NCBI RefSeq assembly: GCF_020881035.1
Contig: NZ_JAJITC010000009.1
Span: 124,001-188,000, forward strand
From: Paraburkholderia translucens
GTDB taxonomy: Bacteria > Pseudomonadota > Gammaproteobacteria > Burkholderiales > Burkholderiaceae
Length of the DNA: 64,000 nt
Direction of reading: 5' to 3'
Shown here: positions 24,689-32,793 of the stretch, one piece after another
Layout: every line of letters starts with the position of its first letter
Numbering within the stretch: position 1 is the stretch's first letter
Notes under the pieces: generated by a model
What the model was told of the DNA's origin: nothing
The model's database searches: none
What the model saw: only the letters and a program-made list of their open reading frames with translations
Position numbers and translations under genes: made by a program

Positions 24689-25438
24689 TCACAGCACCTT
24701 GGCTTCGGTCTTCAGCTTCTCGACCAGCGTCTTCACGTCCGGCACCTTCACACCGGCGGAGCGCTTGGGCGGCTCGGCGACCTTCAGCGTCTTCAGACGC
24801 GGCGTGACATCGACGCCGAGATCTTCGGGCTTCACAGTTTCCAGCGGCTTTTTCTTCGCCTTCATGATGTTGGGCAGCGTCACGTACCGCGGCTCGTTCA
24901 GGCGCAGATCGGTCGTCACCACCGCGGGCAGCGTCAGCGACAGCGTTTCCGCGCCGCCGTCCACTTCACGCGAGACGGTCGCCTTGCCATCGGCTACCAC
25001 CACTTTCGAGGCAAAGGTTGCCTGCGGCAAGCTAGCCAGCGCAGCCAGCATCTGGCCGGTCTGGTTGGAGTCGTCGTCGATCGCCTGCTTGCCCAGAATG
25101 ACGAGCGAAGGCTGTTCCTTCTCGACGAGCGCCTTGAGCAGCTTGGCGACTGCGAGCGGCTGCAGGTCTTCGTTCGATTCGACCAGGATCGCGCGATCCG
25201 CACCGATCGCGAGCGCGGTGCGCAGCGTTTCCTGCGCCTGCGTCACACCGGCCGACACGGCGATCACTTCGGTCGCGACGCCCGCTTCCTTCAGACGCAC
25301 GGCTTCTTCCACCGCGATTTCATCGAACGGGTTCATCGACATCTTCACGTTGGCGATATCGACTCCCGTGTTATCCGACTTCACACGGACCTTCACGTTG
25401 TAATCGACCACTCTTTTCACTGGCACCAGAATTTTCAT
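24689..25438 (-). CDS. etfB: Electron transfer flavoprotein beta subunit
   Basis: EtfB carries the AMP and the electron-path part of ETF. The protein begins MKILVPVKRVVDYNVKVRVK; GGAG lies before this ATG, so two codons of a longer frame are dropped (249 residues). Family blocks are NPFDEIAVEEAVRLKE, GADRAILVE, LGKQAIDDDSNQTGQMLA and DLRLNEPRYVTLPNIMKAK (adenine recognition loop). A perfect leftward TATAAT lies at 25479-25484 and a 12-bp palindrome GAACGATCGTTC further upstream. Confidence 0.96.
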   Translation of the reverse strand: MKILVPVKRVVDYNVKVRVKSDNTGVDIANVKMSMNPFDEIAVEEAVRLKEAGVATEVIAVSAGVTQAQETLRTALAIGADRAILVESNEDLQPLAVAKLLKALVEKEQPSLVILGKQAIDDDSNQTGQMLAALASLPQATFASKVVVADGKATVSREVDGGAETLSLTLPAVVTTDLRLNEPRYVTLPNIMKAKKKPLETVKPEDLGVDVTPRLKTLKVAEPPKRSAGVKVPDVKTLVEKLKTEAKVL

Positions 25439-25478
25439 GCACACGCTCCAAAGTTACGAATACGTCAACCCGACGAAC

Positions 25479-25484
25479 ATTATA
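25479..25484 (-). promoter_or_regulatory. Consensus -10 box (TATAAT) for etfBA
   Basis: The minus strand reads TATAAT about 41 nt before the etfB ATG. The -35 element is weak. Confidence 0.5.
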
Positions 25485-25561
25485 GCGACTGCCCCTCTGG
25501 CAGCTCTGTCGCGGGTGCTTTGTGGGAGGATATCGCTCCTCAACGGCGTGACGGCAATATC

Positions 25562-25573
25562 GAACGATCGTTC
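25562..25573. promoter_or_regulatory. 12-bp palindrome GAACGATCGTTC upstream of etfBA
   Basis: The site is perfectly symmetric and of the form bound by TetR-family regulators. It adjoins a leftward TAAAAT (25575-25580) that could be the -10 of a distal promoter, so a repressor here would cover the start site. It lies between the metQ terminator and the proximal etfBA promoter. Confidence 0.4.
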
Positions 25574-25586
25574 TATTTTAATCTCC

Positions 25587-25613
25587 AAAAAACCCGGCAC
25601 ACAACTCCGGGTT
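25587..25613 (-). terminator. Hairpin with leftward U-run between etfB and metQ
   Basis: AACCCGG (25591-25597) pairs with CCGGGTT (25607-25613), and AAAAAA on the plus strand gives a U-run for leftward RNA. It lies before the start of etfB as read rightward and about 60 bp to the right of the metQ stop. Because metQ ends at 25675, RNA from metNIQ would reach it after reading through its stop. Confidence 0.7.
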
Positions 25614-25674
25614 CCGACTCCGACCTCTAATTTCGCATTGCCATCGTGTTCTGCGAGGCGCGCGAGCCGTTGCT

Positions 25675-26472
25675 TCACCAGGAGGCGATCACCGAGCCGC
25701 CGAACTTGCCGTCGACGAACTGCTTCACTTCCGGCGAGTGGTAAGCCGCGACGAGCTTCGAGACCCACGGCTTGTTCCTGTCGGCCTCGCGGATCGCGAT
25801 GATGTTCACGTACGGACCCTTCGGGTCTTCGATCGCGATGGCATCCTGCTTCGGCTTCAGGCCCGCTTCCATTGCGAAGTTGGTGTTGATCGCGGCGGCG
25901 TCGACGTCGCCCAGCGAACGCGGAATCTGCGCCGCGTCGAGCTCGACGATCTTCAGCTTCCTCGGATTGTCGACGATATCAAGCGGCGTTGCCTTCAATC
26001 CCGCATCGGCGCGCAGCTTCAGCAGACCCTGCTTTTGCAGCAGCAGAAGCGCGCGGCCACCGTTGGTCGGATCATTAGGCACCGCGATCTTTGCGCCCGG
26101 CTGCAGTTCGGCGAGCGTCTTCAGCTTCTTCGAGTAGACGCCCATCGGGTAGGTGACGGTATCGGCGATACGGATCAGCTTGTAGCCGCGATCTTTCACC
26201 TGCGCCTGCAAGTACGGGTCGTGCTGGTAGCTGTTCGCGTCGAGATCGCCGCTCGCGAGCGCTGCGTTCGGCTGCACGTAATCAGAGAATTCGACGATCT
26301 TGATGTTCAGGCCGTTCCTCGCGGCGACCGTCTTTACGACGTCCATGATCTGCGCGTGCGGGCCGCCGGTGACGCCGACCTTGATCGTATCCTCGGCATG
26401 CGCCGCGGGGGTGGCGAAAAGCGTTGCCGCGGCGAACGCGGCGGCCAGCTTGAGAATGAAGCGACGTTGCAC
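25675..26472 (-). CDS. metQ: Methionine ABC transporter substrate-binding protein
   Basis: MetQ binds methionine in the periplasm and delivers it to MetNI. I place the start at a GTG (26470-26472) because AGAAGG precedes it by 8 nt, giving 265 residues; the longer frame has a polar N-terminus unsuited to export. The signal peptide is FILKLAAAFAAATLFATPAAHA, and the mature protein begins EDTIKVGVTGGPHAQIMD, typical of the NlpA/MetQ family. No lipobox Cys is visible, so unlike E. coli MetQ it may be a free periplasmic protein. It is the last gene of metN-metI-metQ, 47 bp after metI. Confidence 0.93.
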   Translation of the reverse strand: MQRRFILKLAAAFAAATLFATPAAHAEDTIKVGVTGGPHAQIMDVVKTVAARNGLNIKIVEFSDYVQPNAALASGDLDANSYQHDPYLQAQVKDRGYKLIRIADTVTYPMGVYSKKLKTLAELQPGAKIAVPNDPTNGGRALLLLQKQGLLKLRADAGLKATPLDIVDNPRKLKIVELDAAQIPRSLGDVDAAAINTNFAMEAGLKPKQDAIAIEDPKGPYVNIIAIREADRNKPWVSKLVAAYHSPEVKQFVDGKFGGSVIASW

Positions 26473-26519
26473 GATGGACCTTCTCCGAATCTCGATAAAC
26501 GGGTTTCCGAAACCCTTGT

Positions 26520-27173
26520 TTACTTGTGGCTCAAGCGACGCACGAGCCAATCTCCAAACGACTGCACCAGCTGCACGAACACGATCAGGATCAGCACGAC
26601 CGCGAGCATCACTTCCGGCAGGAAGCGCTGATAGCCGTAGCGGATGCCGAGGTCGCCAAGACCGCCGCCGCCGATCGCGCCGGCCATCGCCGAATAGCCG
26701 ACCAGCGACACGAACGTGATCGTCAACCCGGCGACCACGCCCGGCAGCGATTCCGGCAGCAACACCTTGAAGACGATCTGGCTGGTCGTCGCGCCCATTG
26801 CCTGAGCGGCCTCGATCAGCCCGCGGTCGACTTCGCGCAACGCCGTCTCGACCAGACGCGCGATGAACGGCGCGGCAGCGATCGTCAGCGGCACGATCGC
26901 CGCCGCCGTACCGATCGACGAACCGACGACGAGCCGGGTAAACGGGATCACCGCGACCAGCAGGATGATGAACGGCGTCGAGCGCACCGCATTGACGATC
27001 ACGCCCATCACACGATTCACCGCGACGTTTTCTAGCACGCCCTGGCGGTCGGTCAGATACAGCAGCACGCCGAGCGGCACGCCTACTACAGCGCCAATCA
27101 GTCCGGAGACGCCCACCATGATGAGCGTCTCCCAGAACGACTGGACGAACATATCGAACATTTCACTCAACAT
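26520..27173 (-). CDS. metI: Methionine ABC transporter permease
   Basis: MetI is the membrane subunit of the MetNIQ importer. The start MLSEMFDMFVQSFWETL gives 217 residues, the usual length; it overlaps the end of metN by 11 bp, so translation is probably coupled. Five hydrophobic helices are visible. The EAA motif that contacts MetN reads EAAQAMGATTSQIVFKVLLP. A longer frame extending into metN is not real. Confidence 0.95.
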   Translation of the reverse strand: MLSEMFDMFVQSFWETLIMVGVSGLIGAVVGVPLGVLLYLTDRQGVLENVAVNRVMGVIVNAVRSTPFIILLVAVIPFTRLVVGSSIGTAAAIVPLTIAAAPFIARLVETALREVDRGLIEAAQAMGATTSQIVFKVLLPESLPGVVAGLTITFVSLVGYSAMAGAIGGGGLGDLGIRYGYQRFLPEVMLAVVLILIVFVQLVQSFGDWLVRRLSHK

Positions 27174-28197
27174 GCGAAAGCTCCTCCACGACGACACCCT
27201 GCTCGCGCAGAAACGTGATGGCCTGCACGACCTGCGTCGGATCGCCACCCGCCAGAACCGCGAGCGAGCCGAACGCCTGCCCCTGGATCTCGTCGATCTG
27301 GCCGTGCAGGATGTTGAAGTCAAGCTCGTAGCGGCGAATCGTCTCCGACAGGATCGGCTGATCGACGCCCGAGCCGGTAAACGCGAGGCGCAACAGGTGG
27401 CCGCTGCCGCTCTGCAGGCGCTGCGCGACGCGCGCCTTCATGGCGGGCGGCAGGTCCTGCGCGATCACGTCGCCGATCAGCGCGCGCGTGACTTCATGGC
27501 GCGGCTGCAGAAACACGTCGATCACCTTGCCCTCTTCGACGACGCGGCCTGCGTCGAGCACCGCGACGCGATCGCAGACCTGCTTGATCACGTCCATCTG
27601 GTGCGTGATCAGCACGATCGTCAGGTTCAGTTCGCGGTTGATGCGCTTGAGCAGGTCGAGAATGGCGCGCGTGGTTTCAGGATCGAGCGCGGAAGTCGCC
27701 TCGTCCGAGAGCAGCACCTTCGGCTTGCTGGCGAGCGCACGCGCGATACCCACGCGCTGCTTCTGGCCGCCGCTGATCTGCGCCGGATAGCGGTCCTTCT
27801 GCGCCGACAGGCCGACGAGTTCGAGCAGCGGCAGCACGTTCGCCTCGATTTCGTCGCGTTTCATGCCGGCCAGCTCGAGCGGCAGCGCGACGTTGTCGTA
27901 CACGGTACGCGAGGACAGCAGGTTGAAGTGCTGGAAGATCATGCCGATCTCGCGACGCGCGTCGCGCAGTCGCGCGGCGGGCAGCGCCGTCAGGTCGAGG
28001 CCGTTGACGAGGATGTTGCCCTCGGACGGGCGCGCCAGCAGATTGATCGTACGCACGAGCGTGCTCTTGCCCGCGCCGCTGCGCCCAATGATGCCGAACA
28101 CCTCACCCGCGGGAATTGACAGATTGACGTTGTGCAGCGCCTCGACCCAGCCCCGGGGTCCGGCGAAGCGCTGGGAAACATTGCGTATTTCGATCAT
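27163..28197 (-). CDS. metN: Methionine ABC transporter ATP-binding protein
   Basis: MetN drives methionine uptake. Walker A is GRSGAGKST, the signature is ISGGQKQRVGIARAL, Walker B is VLLSDEATSALDP and the H-loop is VLITHQMDV. The C-terminal ~75 residues form the NIL domain, which senses methionine and inhibits transport. I use the ATG MIEIRNVSQRF (344 residues); a TTG two codons earlier is less likely. The leader contains a TAGAAT -10 (28285-28290) and a long hairpin ending 10 nt before the ATG. Confidence 0.95.
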   Translation of the reverse strand: MIEIRNVSQRFAGPRGWVEALHNVNLSIPAGEVFGIIGRSGAGKSTLVRTINLLARPSEGNILVNGLDLTALPAARLRDARREIGMIFQHFNLLSSRTVYDNVALPLELAGMKRDEIEANVLPLLELVGLSAQKDRYPAQISGGQKQRVGIARALASKPKVLLSDEATSALDPETTRAILDLLKRINRELNLTIVLITHQMDVIKQVCDRVAVLDAGRVVEEGKVIDVFLQPRHEVTRALIGDVIAQDLPPAMKARVAQRLQSGSGHLLRLAFTGSGVDQPILSETIRRYELDFNILHGQIDEIQGQAFGSLAVLAGGDPTQVVQAITFLREQGVVVEELSHVE

Positions 28198-28207
28198 GGA
28201 CAAACGA

Positions 28208-28260
28208 AAACGGCGGGGGCTGCCGGCGAGCGAAATGCTCCCGACAGGCGGCCGCCGTTT
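28208..28260 (-). promoter_or_regulatory. Extended hairpin in the metN leader
   Basis: Reading leftward, AAACGGCGG pairs with CCGCCGTTT, CTGTCGG with CCGGCAG, and GAGC with GCTC around a 5-nt loop, a 20-bp interrupted stem over 53 nt. A TTTT run follows, 10-14 nt before the metN ATG. Genes on both sides point away, so an ordinary terminator is not needed here. It may be an attenuator or a block on ribosome binding. Confidence 0.5.
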
Positions 28261-28284
28261 CTTTTATTGGGATTTGAGGCCGCC

Positions 28285-28290
28285 ATTCTA
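28285..28290 (-). promoter_or_regulatory. Candidate metN -10 box (TAGAAT)
   Basis: The minus strand reads TAGAAT about 88 nt before the metN ATG, which would place the whole hairpin at 28208-28260 in the leader RNA. The -35 region is poor. Confidence 0.4.
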
Positions 28291-28437
28291 CCGCAGCGCC
28301 GACATACCCTTTAATAATCAATTCCGATCTTTTCATAACCAGAGGGCATTAGAGGCGCGCCTTGCGCGCAAAGCTCGCGCGCCTCGCACCGCTGCGACTA
28401 TGATCGGGCCACCTCCCTTCGCGCACAGGCCGCCGCC

Positions 28438-29343
28438 ATGCAGAGTTCCCCGAGCCACACCGTGCGCGCGAGCGCCGGCAACCTCAATCAGGACGCGCCG
28501 CAGCGCGCCACGGTCATGACCGGTGATGGCCTCGAGTTGCCGCTATACCGCTGGCGGCCGGGCGGCCCGATACGCGCGACGGTCGCGCTGCTTCACGGTC
28601 TCGCGGAGCATGCCGGCCGCTATGCCGCGGTGGCGGGCCGGCTCAACGCGGCGGGCATCGAGCTCGTCGCAATCGATCTGCGTGGCCACGGTCACGCGCC
28701 CGGCAAGCGCACCTATGTGAAACGCTTCGACGACTATCTGCTCGACGCGCAGGCCTTGCTCGACGCCGCCGCGCAAAGCTGCGCGCCGCTTTTCCTGATG
28801 GGCCACAGCATGGGCGGCACGATCGCCGCCGTGTACGCGATCGAGCGTCTCGGCGCAAGCGGCCGGCGCTTGAGCGGACTGATCCTGTCGAGCCCCGCGC
28901 TCGCGCCGGGCCGGGACGTGCCGAAGTGGCTGCTCGCGCTAAGCCAGGTGATCAGCCGCATCTACCCGAACTTCCCGGCGATGAAGATCGACCCCGCGCT
29001 GCTCTCGCGCCTTCAGCCGGTGGTCAAGGCCAACCGTGACGACCCGCTCGTGCATCACGGCGCGATACCGGCGCGCACGGGCGCCGAGCTGCTGCTCGCG
29101 ATGGCGCGCATCGAACACGGTCGCGCGGCACTACGCATGCCGCTGCTGGTGTTTCATGGCACCGACGACAAACTGACCGAACCCGATGGCAGCCGCGCGT
29201 TTGGCGAGCACGCGGGTTCACCGGACAAGACGCTCACGTTGCACGAGGGCAGTTATCACGAGACGATGAACGACCTCGATCGCGATCGGGTGATCGAAGC
29301 GTTGATCGAATGGATTGAAAGGCGGGCGCTGGGCAGGAGTTGA
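28438..29343 (+). CDS. Alpha/beta-hydrolase, monoacylglycerol lipase/lysophospholipase type
   Basis: The 301-residue protein has a complete catalytic triad: S124 in the nucleophile elbow GHSMGG, D243 in FHGTDDKLTEP, and H274 in GSYHETMND. The oxyanion-side motif LLHGLAEHAGRYAAVA and DLRGHGHAPGKR place it in the PldB/monoglyceride lipase group. No signal peptide is seen, so it is probably cytoplasmic. The substrate is likely a monoacylglycerol or lysophospholipid, by family. It is divergent from metN and converges with the enoyl-CoA hydratase gene. Confidence 0.88.
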   Translation: MQSSPSHTVRASAGNLNQDAPQRATVMTGDGLELPLYRWRPGGPIRATVALLHGLAEHAGRYAAVAGRLNAAGIELVAIDLRGHGHAPGKRTYVKRFDDYLLDAQALLDAAAQSCAPLFLMGHSMGGTIAAVYAIERLGASGRRLSGLILSSPALAPGRDVPKWLLALSQVISRIYPNFPAMKIDPALLSRLQPVVKANRDDPLVHHGAIPARTGAELLLAMARIEHGRAALRMPLLVFHGTDDKLTEPDGSRAFGEHAGSPDKTLTLHEGSYHETMNDLDRDRVIEALIEWIERRALGRS

Positions 29344-29369
29344 GGAAGCGCGGCACTGGCCGCCACCGG

Positions 29370-30179
29370 CTACCGCCGCCACTGCGGTGCGCGCTTGTCG
29401 ATGAAAGCCTGCACGCCTTCGAGCGCCGCGTCGTCCATCATGTTGCACGCCATCGTCTGCCCGGCGAGCTGGTACGCGGCTTCGATGCCCATCTCAAGCT
29501 GCCGGTAGAACAGGCCCTTGCCCGCGCTAACCGCTTCGACCGGCTTCGCGCAGATGCTCGCGGCAAGCCGCGCGATTTCGTCGTCGAGCGCATCGGCTGG
29601 GGCGACGCGGTTCACGAGCCCCTGCTTGCGCGCTTCGGCAGCGTCGATGAAATCGCCAGTCAGCAGCATTTCGAGCGCAGCCTTGCGCGACAGGTTGCGC
29701 GACAGCGGCACCGACGGCGTCGCGCAGAACAGGCCGAGGTTCACGCCCGACACGGCGAAGCGCGCGGTATCGGCGGCGACCGCGAGATCGCACATCGCGA
29801 CGAGCTGACAGCCGGCCGCTGTCGCGATGCCATGAACACGCGCGACCACCGGCTGCGGCATGCGCTGGATCGTCATCATCAGCTTCGTGCAGCGCGCGAA
29901 CAACTGCTGGTAGTAAGCGAGCGACGGCGCCGCGCGCATTTCCTTCAGGTCGTGGCCCGCGCAGAACGCGCGGCCCGCACCGGCGATCACGACCACGCGC
30001 GCAGCGGTCTTCGCGATGCCGGTCAGGGTCTGCTGCAGTTCGTCGAGCAGCGCTTCGGACAGTGCATTGAACGCGCCGGGCCGGTTCATCGTCACGCGCA
30101 CGACGCCCGGCACGCGATACGCGTCGTGTTCGATCGTGACCAGCGAGGCGTCGTCGCTGCTGGCGGGGCTGGCGCTCAT
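29370..30179 (-). CDS. Enoyl-CoA hydratase/isomerase family protein
   Basis: The 269-residue crotonase-fold protein starts at MSASPASSDDASLV, with GAGGAGCG before the ATG; a longer frame to 30404 overlaps the next gene and is not supported. The CoA and oxyanion motifs are GRAFCAGHDLKEMRA and HGIATAAGCQLVAMCDLAVAA. The position that holds a catalytic Glu in true hydratases reads GVNLGLFCATPSVPLSR, the pattern of the ECHDC3-like group, so hydratase activity is not certain. It lies 76 bp downstream of the deacetylase-like gene and may be cotranscribed. Confidence 0.88.
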   Translation of the reverse strand: MSASPASSDDASLVTIEHDAYRVPGVVRVTMNRPGAFNALSEALLDELQQTLTGIAKTAARVVVIAGAGRAFCAGHDLKEMRAAPSLAYYQQLFARCTKLMMTIQRMPQPVVARVHGIATAAGCQLVAMCDLAVAADTARFAVSGVNLGLFCATPSVPLSRNLSRKAALEMLLTGDFIDAAEARKQGLVNRVAPADALDDEIARLAASICAKPVEAVSAGKGLFYRQLEMGIEAAYQLAGQTMACNMMDDAALEGVQAFIDKRAPQWRR

Positions 30180-30255
30180 GGCTCGCTCCTCGGTGCGTGA
30201 ATGTCGATCTGCGATCACCGGCCTTCGAACCGCCGCCGCGCGCAGGAAGGTAGCC

Positions 30256-31179
30256 TCAGATTTCCGCCAGCGCCCGCACGTGCGCAACCACGCTGCGGCC
30301 GAGCGCCGACAGGTTGTAGCCGCCCTCGAGACAACTGACGATGCGCCCGCGCGCGTAGCGCCGCGCGATCTCACACATCTGGCCGGTGATCCACGCGTAA
30401 TCATCTTCGACGAGCCCCATGTTGCCGAGGTCGTCCTCGCGATGGGCGTCGAATCCCGCTGAAATGAAGAGCATCTGCGGCTTGAAATCGTGCAGGCGCG
30501 GCAACCACAGCATGTCGACGGCCTCGCGCACGGCCAGGCCGTTCGAGCGCGCCGGCATCGGCACGTTGCACATGTTGGGCGCCTGATTGTCGGCGCCGGT
30601 GAATGGATAGAACGGATGCTGGAAGATGCTGCACATCAGCACGCGCGGGTCGCCCGCGAACGCAGCTTCGGTGCCGTTGCCGTGATGAACGTCGAAGTCG
30701 ATGATCGCGACGCGCGCGAGTCCGTGAACGTCGAGGGCGTGGCGCGCGGCGATCGCGACGTTGTTGAAGAAGCAGAAGCCCATCGCGCGCGCCGGCTCCG
30801 CGTGATGGCCCGGCGGCCGCACGCTGCAGAATGCGTTGTCGTAACGACCTTCGATCACCGCGTCGGTGGCGGCGACCGCCGCGCCCGCCGCGCGCAACGC
30901 GGCCTGCCACGTGTACGGGTTCATCGTCGTATCGGGATCGATCTCGGCCATGCCCGCGACGGGCGAGCGGCCGCGGATGTAGTCGACGTGCGCCTGCGTA
31001 TGCACGCGCAGCAGCGCGGCCTCGTCGGCGAGCGGCGCCGACTCGCGCTCGATCAGCGCGTCGATGCGGCTCGCGATCAGTTGATCTTCGATCGCCTGCA
31101 GGCGCGCGGGACACTCGGGATGCCACTGCCCCATGTCGTGCCGCAGACAGTCGGTGTGGGAATAGAAGCCGGTTGCCAT
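30256..31179 (-). CDS. Histone deacetylase-family amidohydrolase
   Basis: The 307-residue protein has the class II deacetylase layout. The active-site His pair is H125-H126 in RPPGHHAEP. The zinc ligands are D163 and H165 in IIDFDVHHGNGTE and D244 in SAGFDAHREDD. The transition-state Tyr is in CLEGGYNLSALG. Bacterial members act on acetylpolyamines or other acetylated amines (AphA/HDLP-like); the substrate here is unknown. It is transcribed with or just before the enoyl-CoA hydratase gene and is divergent from mltB. Confidence 0.92.
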   Translation of the reverse strand: MATGFYSHTDCLRHDMGQWHPECPARLQAIEDQLIASRIDALIERESAPLADEAALLRVHTQAHVDYIRGRSPVAGMAEIDPDTTMNPYTWQAALRAAGAAVAATDAVIEGRYDNAFCSVRPPGHHAEPARAMGFCFFNNVAIAARHALDVHGLARVAIIDFDVHHGNGTEAAFAGDPRVLMCSIFQHPFYPFTGADNQAPNMCNVPMPARSNGLAVREAVDMLWLPRLHDFKPQMLFISAGFDAHREDDLGNMGLVEDDYAWITGQMCEIARRYARGRIVSCLEGGYNLSALGRSVVAHVRALAEI

Positions 31180-31335
31180 AGTTTCTGTTGTGCGTCTTTT
31201 CTACGGCGCGGCGCATGGACTGCGCGCGCGGCGTGTCTCCGTCGAGCGGCGCGCGACCCGGCGCGCCAATATTCGTCAAGTTACCACACGCCGCCGCTGT
31301 CGCTCATTCGGCATGGTTTCGCAGAAACCGTCGGG

Positions 31336-31341
31336 TATACT
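31336..31341 (+). promoter_or_regulatory. Candidate mltB -10 box (TATACT)
   Basis: TATACT lies 71 bp before the chosen mltB ATG. A clear -35 is not seen. Confidence 0.4.
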
Positions 31342-31412
31342 GCCCCGACCCGCAACTCGCCGTTTCGTTCCCGCTGCCATCAGTCTCTCACGCATCGCGC
31401 TCACTGCTCACC

Positions 31413-32681
31413 ATGACCGTCAAGCTTGCTCTGTCCGCACGATCCACACGCAACCGGCTTCGCCTCGGGACCCTCGCCGCCTCACTGACCGTCGCATCGT
31501 GCATGTTCGTCGCAGCAAGTCCCGCGCGCGCGCAAAGCGCCACCAGGAAAGCACCGTTGCTGGTCGCACAGAGCCAGCCGCAGCAGCCGATACCGCAAGG
31601 ACAGACGTTCGAGGAAGAGATCATTCCGCAGCGTTACGCGAACAACGCGAACGTCGATGCATTTATCAACGAGATGGTCGCGCGCTACGATTTCGACGAA
31701 GCGTCGCTGCACGCGCTGTTTGCCGGCGTGAGCTACTCGGCGACCGCGGTGAAGCTCGTCACGCCGTCGCCGACGCCGTCGGTCAAGAACTGGCGCGCGT
31801 ATCAGGCGCGCTTCCTGGACCCGGTGCGTGTGAATGCCGGCGTGCAGTTCTGGCGCGAGAACCGGGCCCCGCTGCAGCGCGCGTATCAGGAATTCGGGGT
31901 GCCGCCGGAGGTGATCGTCGGCATCATCGGTGTCGAGACGATCTACGGCCGCTACATGGGCAACTTCCGCGTGCTCGATGCGCTGACCACGCTGAGTTTC
32001 GATTATCCGAACACTGCGAATCGCGCGGACCGCCAGGCGACCTTCCGCAAGAATCTCGAAGACTACCTGGTATGGACGCGCGACGCGCAGATCGACCCGA
32101 CCACGGTGCTCGGTTCATACACGGGCGCGATCGGCATTCCGCAGTTCCTGCCTAGCAGCATCGTGCAATATGCGGTCGACTACGATGGCAACAAGCGTAT
32201 CGACCTGCGCGCGAGCGAGGCCGATGCGATCGGCAGCGTCGCGAACTATCTCCGGCAGAACGGTTGGGAAAGCGGCCGGCCGGTGGTATGGCGCATCGGC
32301 TCGGACGCGGGCAGCCTCGGCGTCGCGCAGGCGGCGGCCAATGGCGAGCCGGAGCCGCACTGGCCGCTCGACCAGTTGCTGCGCGCCGGGCTCGTGCTGA
32401 ACGAGCAGGACGTCGACATTGCGTCCGAGGCGGGCACGCCGGTCACGGTGGTCGATCTGCCGTCTCCGGGACGCGGGACGGAATTCGTGCTCGGCCTGAA
32501 GAACTTCTACGTGCTCACGCGCTACAACCGCAGTTTCTTCTATGCGCTCGCGGTGTACCAGCTCGGTCAGAAGGTCAAGGCGCAGATGGAAGCAATCGAT
32601 GCGGCGAACGCCGCGAAGGCGCTCAACAACGGCGGCGCGTCGCCAGGCCAAGCGGATCAGTCGAACTCCGATTCGCAGTGA
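31413..32681 (+). CDS. mltB: Lytic murein transglycosylase B
   Basis: MltB cleaves peptidoglycan glycan strands in the periplasm, forming 1,6-anhydro ends. The catalytic Glu is E175 in IIGVETIYGRYMG, and family blocks include FLDPVRVNAGVQFWREN, GAIGIPQFLPSSI and VDYDGNKRIDL. The start MTVKLALSARSTRNR gives 422 residues; the open frame runs upstream to 31188 without support. The N-terminal export signal can be read two ways: VASC at 27-30 fits a lipobox, while ASPARA at 35-40 fits signal peptidase I. A terminator shared with cysM follows. Confidence 0.93.
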   Translation: MTVKLALSARSTRNRLRLGTLAASLTVASCMFVAASPARAQSATRKAPLLVAQSQPQQPIPQGQTFEEEIIPQRYANNANVDAFINEMVARYDFDEASLHALFAGVSYSATAVKLVTPSPTPSVKNWRAYQARFLDPVRVNAGVQFWRENRAPLQRAYQEFGVPPEVIVGIIGVETIYGRYMGNFRVLDALTTLSFDYPNTANRADRQATFRKNLEDYLVWTRDAQIDPTTVLGSYTGAIGIPQFLPSSIVQYAVDYDGNKRIDLRASEADAIGSVANYLRQNGWESGRPVVWRIGSDAGSLGVAQAAANGEPEPHWPLDQLLRAGLVLNEQDVDIASEAGTPVTVVDLPSPGRGTEFVLGLKNFYVLTRYNRSFFYALAVYQLGQKVKAQMEAIDAANAAKALNNGGASPGQADQSNSDSQ

Positions 32682-32724
32682 GTCACGCGGCGAGCCGCTA
32701 TGCGCGCCTCGTGTTGAAGGATGT

Positions 32725-32753
32725 AAAAAAGCGCCGGCTCGACCGGCGCTTTT
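32725..32753. terminator. Bidirectional terminator between mltB and cysM
   Basis: GCGCCGG (32731-32737) pairs with CCGGCGC (32743-32749) over CTCGA, flanked by an A-run on the left and TTTT on the right. Confidence 0.85.
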
Positions 32754-32793
32754 CGTTCGATTCGCGCGCCCGTGAAGGCGCCCGGCGAACCGC

